64,000 bases of DNA from UBA2897 sp036733925 (GTDB lineage: Bacteria > Bacillota > Negativicutes > Selenomonadales > Selenomonadaceae): positions 46,296 through 110,295 of the forward strand of contig DAIMZO010000003.1 of assembly GCA_036733925.1 (NCBI GenBank). Direction: 5' to 3'. This document shows, one piece after another, positions 34,722 to 41,450 of this stretch. Numbering within the stretch: the first letter of the stretch is position 1; every line of letters begins with the position of its first letter. The notes beneath the pieces were generated by a model. That model was given only the letters and a program-made list of their open reading frames with translations. It was not told the origin of the DNA and did no database searches. Made by a program: the position numbers and the translations under genes.

Positions 34722-36110
34722 TCAGAAGCTGTACTCGAGACGCGTGAAGACTTCGTCGTAACGCGCATTGTTGATGAGATCCTTGCCGAGCTCGTAGTTG
34801 AGCCAGACGAAGATATGGGAGAGCGGGTTGCCCATGATGGAGAACGCGACGCCCTTCGTGCCGGCATCCATCGTGTAGGTCGGCGTCGGGCCGACGTTCT
34901 GGCCGACGTAGCGGTACATGACGCTCGCGCCCCACTGGCCGGCGTTCGTCGGGTTGAAGTTCTCGAAATCCTTGTAGCCGATGCCATAGCAGAACGTGTC
35001 GTTGTAGTTCTCGGCCTTGAAGTTATGGCCGTAGTTGTACTGGAGGGCCCAGTTCTTGTCGAAATGGTAAGTCGCCTTGTTCGTCAGCGTATGCATCTGA
35101 TCCTCTTTGTAGGAAAACGGATGAGTCTTCGCGTCATCTGCGCTGTAGTTTGCAGCGCTGCCTGCGTAGCCAGCGTAGTAGCCGAACGTCTTGGACTTCA
35201 GATAGTGATAGGCGAGACCGACGTTCGTCCATTTCTTATTGTTGTAGCTGAAGCCGAGAGCCGCGTAATCCGCTGTCGGGTCGCTGCCATTGCCGGACTG
35301 GGACATGACGTCCTTTGCAGCCCAGTAGTACTGGTTACCGCTCGAGAGCGTGAAGCGGCCTGCGTTCAGCGTCGTGCGGATGCCATGCGGGTTGCCGAAG
35401 GCGACCTGTCCACCGGAGAACTGCGTATCGAACATGATATCCATGTCGATGCCGACGCCGAAGCGGCCGAGCTTATACGTCGTGTTGCCGTACTGGCCCT
35501 GCGCCCAGATGCGCTTGAGGCTCATCGTGCTGCTCTCGTCCTTCTGCATGTGCATGACCGTGCCATCGACGCGAGCCTTGACCTTCCAATGGTCGTTGAC
35601 CTCAGCGGTCGGCTCGAGACGGAACGTCGAGACGTAGGCGTTATGATGTTTGTCCTCACCGCGCTTCGCATAGCGGTCCGTCCAATGGTTCAGATTGATC
35701 GGAGCCTTCTTGTAGCGCGGGCGCTCGTAGTCGAGACGGAGCATGCCGTTGAACTTCACCTTGTCGGCATTGCGCTCGAGGTTTGCGACGCGGACGCCGA
35801 GGCCTTTTAGCTCGTCGGAGAACTCCGCGGAGAGCTTCTCAATCAGAGCCTTGTCGTCGCTTTTGAGATTCGTCTTCGCCATAGCGCGAGCAATCATCTG
35901 TGCCATCTCGTAGCGCGTGATCTTCTTGCCGCCCTGGAACGTAGCGTCGCCATACCCCTCGATGACGCCGTCGCTTGCGAGCTGGCTCACCGCGTCGTAG
36001 GCCCAGTGATCAGCCGGAACATCCGAGAACGGATTGCCGGCTGCCGACGTCATGCCTGCCGTGCCCATGAGCATGGCTGCCGCGATGGCCAGTGTGTGTT
36101 TCTTGTTCAT
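34722..36110 (-). CDS. SLH-domain outer-membrane porin (OmpM type)
   Basis: This protein tethers the outer membrane to peptidoglycan and forms a diffusion pore. Residues 1-23 are a signal peptide (MNKKHTLAIAAAMLMG...). Residues 25-85 are a single SLH domain (NPFSDVPADHWAYDAVSQL, GVIEGYGDATFQGGKKITRYEMA), which in Negativicutes binds polyamine-modified peptidoglycan. A coiled coil (about 90-115) follows, then a beta barrel ending in phenylalanine (RLEYSF). This architecture is a hallmark of diderm Firmicutes. ATG at 36108-36110 follows AAAAGGAGAG. Confidence 0.93.
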   Translation of the reverse strand: MNKKHTLAIAAAMLMGTAGMTSAAGNPFSDVPADHWAYDAVSQLASDGVIEGYGDATFQGGKKITRYEMAQMIARAMAKTNLKSDDKALIEKLSAEFSDELKGLGVRVANLERNADKVKFNGMLRLDYERPRYKKAPINLNHWTDRYAKRGEDKHHNAYVSTFRLEPTAEVNDHWKVKARVDGTVMHMQKDESSTMSLKRIWAQGQYGNTTYKLGRFGVGIDMDIMFDTQFSGGQVAFGNPHGIRTTLNAGRFTLSSGNQYYWAAKDVMSQSGNGSDPTADYAALGFSYNNKKWTNVGLAYHYLKSKTFGYYAGYAGSAANYSADDAKTHPFSYKEDQMHTLTNKATYHFDKNWALQYNYGHNFKAENYNDTFCYGIGYKDFENFNPTNAGQWGASVMYRYVGQNVGPTPTYTMDAGTKGVAFSIMGNPLSHIFVWLNYELGKDLINNARYDEVFTRLEYSF

Positions 36111-36256
36111 GATTCTCTCCTTTTCTGGAGACCTGCTGATCCTTCTGCAGGTTCCTAACCCCCGGGGAATCTTCCCCTGAAAATCTTTTATTGCTCCAGC
36201 GGCCGACCCTTCGGACGAGCCGCAAGATGCCCCCTACAGAAATAATATCGGCACAA

Positions 36257-36270
36257 ATGTTCAAGAACAT
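36257..36270. promoter_or_regulatory. Perfect palindrome upstream of ompM
   Basis: ATGTTC-AA-GAACAT lies about 150 bases before the ompM start, next to a TATTAT-like -10 on the minus strand (36247-36242). It is a possible operator; no regulator is identified. Confidence 0.35.
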
Positions 36271-36387
36271 AAGCCGGAATTAAGTCCTGACCAAGAGCTT
36301 TTTCATTATAATAGGAAATTCGGCAAAAAAAAAGGACACACTTCCTCTTTTCCACTGGAAATGGAAAATGTACACGATTTATCCGCG

Positions 36388-37128
36388 TCAGAGTGCGCTC
36401 CAGATAGAATAAATGCAGGTCAGGTAGAGCAGCGCGAAGATGAGGTGGCGAAAGAGCTTTGTGGGAACGTATCGGAAAGTGGCCTGCCCACAGGCAATGC
36501 CGACAAAGAGGGCCGGCAGCAGGTACAGGAACTCGTGCAGGGCGGGGCGCATGTCGATGCCGCCGCCGACAAAGGTCATGATGGCGACCGCGTTGCTGAG
36601 CAGGAAGTAGGAGATGCAGTTCGCGCGGAGCTCTCGCGGCGCCATGCTCGCGTAGGCGAAATACAGCGCAATCGGCGGCCCGGAGATGCCGGTCGTCGTT
36701 GCCATGACGCCAGCAATCAGGCCGACGGCGATGGAGTGGCGCGGCGTGATGCGGAGCCGCGGGTGCAGCATCTGCAGGAACGAGATCGCGAACAGGATCA
36801 CGACGCTCACGACAATCTTCAGCGTGTTCGACGGCAGCGTGATGAAGAGCAGGTACCCGATTGGCTGGCTGACGAGCGCACCGAGAACCAGCCACCCGAT
36901 CATCCGCCAATTTGTGTCGCGGTGCAGCAGGATGGCCTGCGTGAGATTCCCGATAAACGAGATCAGCATCATGAGCTCGATCGAGAACTTCGCGTCATAG
37001 AATAGCATCAGCAGCGGCGATGCGATCATCACGAGTCCGAATCCCGTGATCGACTGCATGAACGCCGCGAAAAACAGGCACAGCAGCGGCAGGATATGCG
37101 CGGCGAGTTCCATACCATACGCTTCCAT
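36388..37128 (-). CDS. TauE/SafE-family membrane permease
   Basis: The 246-residue inner-membrane protein has eight or so helices and the family repeats: MQSITGFGLVMIASPLLM near the start and GLIAGVMATTTGISGPPIALYF in the middle. Family members export sulfite, sulfoacetate or related anions; the substrate here is unknown. ATG at 37126-37128 has GGAGA upstream; the longer frame to 37197 has no site. A monocistronic unit is suggested by the extended -10 promoter at 37160-37168. Confidence 0.82.
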   Translation of the reverse strand: MEAYGMELAAHILPLLCLFFAAFMQSITGFGLVMIASPLLMLFYDAKFSIELMMLISFIGNLTQAILLHRDTNWRMIGWLVLGALVSQPIGYLLFITLPSNTLKIVVSVVILFAISFLQMLHPRLRITPRHSIAVGLIAGVMATTTGISGPPIALYFAYASMAPRELRANCISYFLLSNAVAIMTFVGGGIDMRPALHEFLYLLPALFVGIACGQATFRYVPTKLFRHLIFALLYLTCIYSIWSAL

Positions 37129-37159
37129 AAAGAAATCTCCCTTCCTACGATTATTTTTC

Positions 37160-37168
37160 ATTATAGCA
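37160..37168 (-). promoter_or_regulatory. Extended -10 promoter of the TauE-like gene
   Basis: Minus-strand TGCTATAAT (37168-37160), 32 bases before the start codon. No good -35 is seen, as the region overlaps the ldh terminator. Confidence 0.5.
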
Positions 37169-37180
37169 TGGAACAACGAA

Positions 37181-37214
37181 AAAATCGCCTTCCGCACAAG
37201 CGGAAAGCGATTTT
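37181..37214. terminator. Terminator after the L-2-hydroxyacid dehydrogenase gene
   Basis: AAAATCGCCTTCCGC pairs with GCGGAAAGCGATTTT with one mismatch and a 4-base loop. T-runs flank both sides. Confidence 0.8.
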
Positions 37215-37254
37215 CCTTTTATTTTTCCGGTGTTCACTGCCGTGAGGGCTGAAA

Positions 37255-38214
37255 TTATTTTTTCCAGATGCTCTCGGCCTTCTTGATGTTCTGGCGGATG
37301 GTCTCGCAGCAGTCGGCAAAGTCTTTCTTTTCCTGATTGGTCAGCGTGTATTCCATGACGTGCTCGATGCCGTCGGCGCCGATGACGCACGGGATGCCGC
37401 AGTAGATGCCCGTTTCGCCGTACTGGCCGTCGAGGTAGGCGCTCGCCGGCATGATTTTCTTCGCGTCGTGGAACACAAGGTTCGCCATCGTGACGACGCA
37501 GCTCGAGATGCCGTACTCGGTGCACTGCTTGCCGGAATACGTGACCCAGCCGCCCATGATGGCTTTCTTCTGGAGCTCCGCGCGGTCGAAGTCAAAACGC
37601 TTGTCGACTTTCGCGAGCTCATCGAGCGGCTGGCCGCCGAAGCGGACGAGGGACCAGACCGCCATCTGCGCGTTGCCGTGCTCGCCAATCATATAGGCCG
37701 TGAAGGAGTTGTAGTCGAGTCCGGTCTCCTGCGCGATGACGTTGACGAGGCGCGAGGTGTCGAGACCGGTGCCCGTGCCGAACACGTGGTTCCGCGGCAG
37801 GCCGCTGAGCTTCTGGATGAGGTCGGTCACGACGTCGCAAGGGTTCGTGATGTTCAGGAAGATGCCCTTGAAACCGCCCTTCATGACTTTCGGCACCATG
37901 TCGGCCGTCTGTGCGACCGTGTACTCCATCTCCGTGTCGCGGTTATGCGTCGTGAGGATGGCAACCTTGCCGAGCGCATTGATGATGATGTCGCAGTCCG
38001 CGAGATCATCGTAGGAAGCTGCCTCGTAACGCACATGATGCGGCATGAACATGACGGCGTCGCGGCAGTCCTGCTGCTCGCTGAGCATCTTCTTCTCATT
38101 CGGGTCGCAGAGCTTGACCGTGTCGGCAACGCCCATCATGCCGAGATTGAAGGCGACATGCGCGCCAACGTGACCAAGTCCGACAACACCGACGGTTCTA
38201 GTTTTGAAACCCAT
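37255..38214 (-). CDS. L-2-hydroxyacid dehydrogenase (L-LDH / L-HicDH family)
   Basis: This 319-residue NAD enzyme reduces a 2-oxo acid to the L-hydroxy acid. The Rossmann start is GVVGLGHVGAHVAFNLG, the catalytic His lies in GEHGNAQ and the Arg in GTGLDTSRL. The mobile substrate loop is not the lactate-type sequence; LTTHNRDTEMEYT has the longer layout seen in L-2-hydroxyisocaproate dehydrogenase, and GEHGN replaces the common GEHGD. Lactate formation is likely in this organism type, but a branched or larger substrate is possible. Its promoter is divergent from the MFS exporter promoter. Confidence 0.85.
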   Translation of the reverse strand: MGFKTRTVGVVGLGHVGAHVAFNLGMMGVADTVKLCDPNEKKMLSEQQDCRDAVMFMPHHVRYEAASYDDLADCDIIINALGKVAILTTHNRDTEMEYTVAQTADMVPKVMKGGFKGIFLNITNPCDVVTDLIQKLSGLPRNHVFGTGTGLDTSRLVNVIAQETGLDYNSFTAYMIGEHGNAQMAVWSLVRFGGQPLDELAKVDKRFDFDRAELQKKAIMGGWVTYSGKQCTEYGISSCVVTMANLVFHDAKKIMPASAYLDGQYGETGIYCGIPCVIGADGIEHVMEYTLTNQEKKDFADCCETIRQNIKKAESIWKK

Positions 38215-38276
38215 AAGACAACGACCTTTCTAACACAATTCCTAAAACCATAAAATCTGTAACACCTATTTTGTCT

Positions 38277-38305
38277 ATTGTATACTTTCTGAGCAAAAAT
38301 GTAAA
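38277..38305 (-). promoter_or_regulatory. Promoter of the L-2-hydroxyacid dehydrogenase gene
   Basis: Minus-strand TTTACA (38305-38300) and TACAAT (38282-38277) with a 17-base spacer. The leader is about 60 bases. Confidence 0.65.
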
Positions 38306-38312
38306 GCATTTG

Positions 38313-38341
38313 TTGACGAAAATGAGATTTTTTTATACATT
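38313..38341 (+). promoter_or_regulatory. Divergent promoter of the MFS exporter gene
   Basis: TTGACG (38313-38318) and TACATT (38336-38341), 17-base spacer. It is back to back with the dehydrogenase promoter and leaves a leader of about 170 bases that carries a GGATTC-TTA-GAGAATCC hairpin near 38461. Confidence 0.6.
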
Positions 38342-38518
38342 AGGGAGAAAACGCTTTTGGGAGGACACAGGATGCGCGGGAAATCCAAGTCTTGTGAAAA
38401 GACGTGTGGAAACGATTTTTTTTTCATGAAAGGCAGTGCTTTCAGCGTCGATTTCCTTTTGGGATTCTTAGAGAATCCGGTTAAGATAATCGTCAGGAAC
38501 GAAAGGGTGGATGATTTT

Positions 38519-39937
38519 ATGGAAGAAATCTTTGTGAGACGCGCGGATGCGCGCTTTTTCCTGTCGATTTTCGCGGCAGGACTGCTGTCCTTCTCTGGCG
38601 TCGTAGTCGAGACGGCGATGAACGTGACATTCCCGACGCTGATGCGGGAGTTCTCGGTCGATACGGCGACGGTGCAGTGGATCACGACGGGCTATCTGCT
38701 CGTGCTCGCGGTCATGATCCCGACGTCGAGCTATTTGAAGCACCGCTTCCCGATGAAGAAGCTGTTCCTGATCGCGTGCCTGTGCTTCATCATGGGGACG
38801 GTGCTCGCCGGGATCGGTGCCGCATTCGCAATGGTGCTCTGCGGCCGGCTGCTGCAGGGGCTCGGCACGGGCATCGCGCTGCCGCTGATGTTCAACATCG
38901 TCATGGAGCAGGCGCCGCTCCCGCGCATCGGCACGATGATGGGAGCGGCCATGCTCGTCACGGCGCTCGCGCCGGCGGTCGGGCCGTCGCTCGGCGGCTA
39001 TATCGTGTTCGCGTTCGGCTGGCGCATGATTTTCTGGGCATTGCTCCCCGTGCTCATATTCTCGGCAATCGTCGGATCGCTGGCCATCCGGCAGTCCTCG
39101 GAGACGGGGCCGCGCGCGTTTGATTTCAGCGGATGGCTGCTGCTCGCGCTGGCATTCTGCGGGCTCATTTTCGCGCTCGGGCGCATGGATCAGCTGCCGG
39201 ATGGACGGGTTCCTTTTCTCGGGTTTCTGCTGCTGTTTGCCATAGCGCTCTACGCATTCGTGCGGCATGAGGAGCGGATGATTCTCGGCCGGAGGCAGCC
39301 GCTTCTCAATGTGCGCGTATTCATGGTGCCGGCTTTTGCAGCTTCGACGGCAGTGATGGTGCTGCTGCAGGCCATCTGCCTTGGCATCGGCTTCCTGCTG
39401 CCGAATTTTGCGCAGCTCACGCTCGGGGACAACGCGTTTTCCGCTGGCTGCATCCTGTTGCCGGGCTGCCTGCTCGGGGCGGCGCTCGCGCCGGTCAGCG
39501 GGCAGATCTACGACCGCCTCGGCGCGTTGGTGCCCCTGCTCGCGGGGGCGGCGGCCATCCTGCTCAGCGAGATCGGCTACTGCCTCGATATCGGGCAGGC
39601 GACAATCCTTTCCCTGACGCTCATATATATGGTATTCACGCTCGGCCAGGGCCTCACCTCCGGCAATGTCCTGACGTTCGGGATCAGCACGCTGCCGCAG
39701 GCGCTCCGCAGCGACGGCAACGCCGTATTCAACACGGGCACGCAGCTCGCGGGTGCGGTCGGCACGAGCCTTGCCGCGGCCATCGTCGCTTTCTCGCAGC
39801 GCGGGGCAGGCAGCCTCGCCGACGCGACCGCATCCGGTACGCAGACCGCTTTTTTCCTGCTCCTCGCATTCGCCATCTTTGAAACGATGTTCGTCGTCAT
39901 TGCGCTGAAAGGGAAACCGGCTGCAGTGGTAAAATAA
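38519..39937 (+). CDS. MFS drug exporter (DHA2/EmrB-QacA family)
   Basis: The 472-residue membrane protein has about 14 hydrophobic helices, as in the DHA2 group. Markers are ETAMNVTFPTLMREF (motif D1-like), QWITTGYLLVLAVMIPTSSYL, and GRLLQGLGTGIALPLMFN (motif with the conserved Arg and Gly-x-Gly), followed by a family motif C-like LAPAVGPSLGGYI. It probably expels toxic compounds with proton exchange. ATG 38519 is preferred (AAGGGTGG upstream), but the frame is open back to 38357, so a longer start is possible. Confidence 0.85.
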   Translation: MEEIFVRRADARFFLSIFAAGLLSFSGVVVETAMNVTFPTLMREFSVDTATVQWITTGYLLVLAVMIPTSSYLKHRFPMKKLFLIACLCFIMGTVLAGIGAAFAMVLCGRLLQGLGTGIALPLMFNIVMEQAPLPRIGTMMGAAMLVTALAPAVGPSLGGYIVFAFGWRMIFWALLPVLIFSAIVGSLAIRQSSETGPRAFDFSGWLLLALAFCGLIFALGRMDQLPDGRVPFLGFLLLFAIALYAFVRHEERMILGRRQPLLNVRVFMVPAFAASTAVMVLLQAICLGIGFLLPNFAQLTLGDNAFSAGCILLPGCLLGAALAPVSGQIYDRLGALVPLLAGAAAILLSEIGYCLDIGQATILSLTLIYMVFTLGQGLTSGNVLTFGISTLPQALRSDGNAVFNTGTQLAGAVGTSLAAAIVAFSQRGAGSLADATASGTQTAFFLLLAFAIFETMFVVIALKGKPAAVVK

Positions 39938-39957
39938 GGGGCTTGCATAAGTTTCAT

Positions 39958-40006
39958 AAAAAGGGGCTGTCGCACGATATTTTTCGTTCGTGCAACAGCC
40001 CTTTTT
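39958..40006. terminator. Bidirectional terminator between exporter and oxidoreductase genes
   Basis: AAAAAGGGGCTGTCGCACGA pairs with TCGTGCAACAGCCCTTTTT, with one mismatch and A- and T-runs on the flanks. Confidence 0.85.
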
Positions 40007-40019
40007 ATGTTCTTTCTGG

Positions 40020-41027
40020 TTAAGAGGCTTTGGCGAGCTCGAGAATCTTCATGACGGTTTCGGTCTCGTCGAGCAGGGCGTCGCGGGCCTCGTAGTCGCT
40101 CTGTTCGATGATGGCCGCGAAGTCGCGGAATTCCGGCACCATGCGGTGATCCGGGTGGTTCTCGATATGTTCCTCGGTGACTGGCCGCTGCATGGAGCCC
40201 GCCGCATCGGGGACGGGCGGCTTGCCTTTCTGCACGCGGGTGATGTCGAGGCTCGGCGCGACATTCGGCTTGCCGTCGATGCGCAGGCAGCCGTCCTCGC
40301 CCTGGATGCAGACGAAGGAGGGGCTGTCGGAATCCTTGGCCGCCGTGCATACGGCGTTGAAATCCGGGTAGCGCAGCACGAGGACGCCGGAGACATCCAT
40401 GCCGTTGAAGCCGCGGTTTGGGAAGTAGTGCACCTCGTCCGGCATGCCGAACAGCGCGGCGGCGTAATGGATGTTGTAGACGTTGAGGTCGCTGAGCGAG
40501 CTCGCACCGCAGGCCGGGTCGAAGGCCGGCAGCACCTTGCCCTCGCGGTAGGCGTCGTAGCGGCTCGAGTACTGGGCGTAGTTCAGCAGCGCCATGCGCA
40601 CGCGCCCAACCGACGCGATGCTCTCGAGCATCTTCTCGTAGACGATGCTGTGCAGCACCGTGATGGCCTCGAACAGGAACAGGCCCTTTTCCTTTGCGAG
40701 ATGGATGAGCTCGCGGGCCTCCTCGAGCGTCTCGGTGAACGGCTTCTCGAGGATGACGTTCTTGCCCGCGGCGAGCGCGCGCTTTGCGTAGTCATGATGC
40801 ACGCTGTTCACGAGGCCGATGTAGACCGTATCGGCCTCAGCGTTTCCTAGCAGCTCTGCATAGTCGGTATAGACTGCCGGGACATCGTGCTCCTTTGCGA
40901 GCGCTTCGGCTTTTCCGCGGCTGTGCGGCCGCGCGTAGATTGCCGTGATTTCGATGGAAGGCAGGAAGGAAAGCGCGTAGAATGCCTCATGGACGATTTT
41001 CCCCGTGCCGATGATCGCTAGTTTCAT
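40020..41027 (-). CDS. Gfo/Idh/MocA-family oxidoreductase
   Basis: This 335-residue NAD(P) enzyme begins MKLAIIGTGKIVHEAFYAL (Rossmann fold) and has the EKP motif (GKNVILEKPFTETLEEA, Lys about 93) that donates the catalytic lysine. The C-terminal domain is the usual mixed sheet. These enzymes oxidise sugar or inositol alcohols; no sugar genes are nearby to name the substrate. The upstream GGGGG site precedes ATG 41025-41027. Confidence 0.85.
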   Translation of the reverse strand: MKLAIIGTGKIVHEAFYALSFLPSIEITAIYARPHSRGKAEALAKEHDVPAVYTDYAELLGNAEADTVYIGLVNSVHHDYAKRALAAGKNVILEKPFTETLEEARELIHLAKEKGLFLFEAITVLHSIVYEKMLESIASVGRVRMALLNYAQYSSRYDAYREGKVLPAFDPACGASSLSDLNVYNIHYAAALFGMPDEVHYFPNRGFNGMDVSGVLVLRYPDFNAVCTAAKDSDSPSFVCIQGEDGCLRIDGKPNVAPSLDITRVQKGKPPVPDAAGSMQRPVTEEHIENHPDHRMVPEFRDFAAIIEQSDYEARDALLDETETVMKILELAKAS

Positions 41028-41179
41028 CTTATTACCCCCATTAGTACTTTATCCCCAATTTTCGTTCCTGCCAAATAATTTCGATGGGACAGCAGGATTT
41101 TCCTTCTATCCAGCGAAAAGAGAAAGGGAGAAAGGGCGGAAGGCTCCTCTCGTGTGTCTGAGGAAAAGGAGGGCTTATC

Positions 41180-41341
41180 ATGAGCGTTTGGGTTTGCAGT
41201 GTATGCGGCTGGGTCTACGATGAGGCAAAGGGTGATCCGGACTATGATCTGAAGCCGGGGGTCAAGTTCGAGGATCTGCCGGATGACTTTGTCTGCCCGC
41301 TCTGCGGCGTCGGCAAGGACCAGTTCGAGAAGCAGGAGTGA
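41180..41341 (+). CDS. Rubredoxin
   Basis: This 53-residue iron protein has the two cysteine pairs CSVCG (about 6-10) and CPLCG (about 39-43), with the usual WVYDEAKGDPDY and PGVKFEDLPDDF in between. It carries single electrons to oxygen- or peroxide-reducing enzymes in anaerobes. ATG 41180 follows GGAGGG. It is monocistronic, followed by a promoter and leader for valS. Confidence 0.95.
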   Translation: MSVWVCSVCGWVYDEAKGDPDYDLKPGVKFEDLPDDFVCPLCGVGKDQFEKQE

Positions 41342-41344
41342 TTC

Positions 41345-41373
41345 TTGCGTTTTGTCCGGCTTTATGCTAAGAT
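41345..41373 (+). promoter_or_regulatory. Promoter upstream of valS
   Basis: TTGCGT (41345-41350) and TAAGAT (41368-41373) with a 17-base spacer, just after the rubredoxin stop. Confidence 0.6.
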
Positions 41374-41400
41374 AGAGCGCAGGAAAAGGCGAAAAAGCAG

Positions 41401-41437
41401 GCGCTTTCGTCCTTAGGGACGGAGGCGCTTTTGTTTT
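41401..41437 (+). terminator. Terminator in the valS leader, possible attenuator
   Basis: GCGCTTTCGTCC (41401-41412), loop TTAG, GGACGGAGGCGC (41417-41428) form 12 continuous pairs (two G-U), then TTTTGTTTT. The AGGAGG site of valS starts on the next base (41438). It either ends rubredoxin transcripts or attenuates valS. Confidence 0.75.
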
Positions 41438-41450
41438 AGGAGGAAAGTAT

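Noticed and set aside
31544..34747. Open frame of 1067 codons on the plus strand across the FAD oxidoreductase and nucleotidase genes
   Set aside because: It is antisense to two clear genes with motifs and ribosome binding sites. Its product is a low-complexity Arg/Ala/Val/Asp/Leu chain produced by GC3 bias.
38215..38518. Rex operator at the dehydrogenase promoter
   Set aside because: No pair of TTGTGAA- or TTGTTAA-type half-sites is present in the right spacing; only isolated partial matches.
41342..41450. T-box for valS
   Set aside because: The leader is only about 70 bases and no Stem I or T-box sequence is present.
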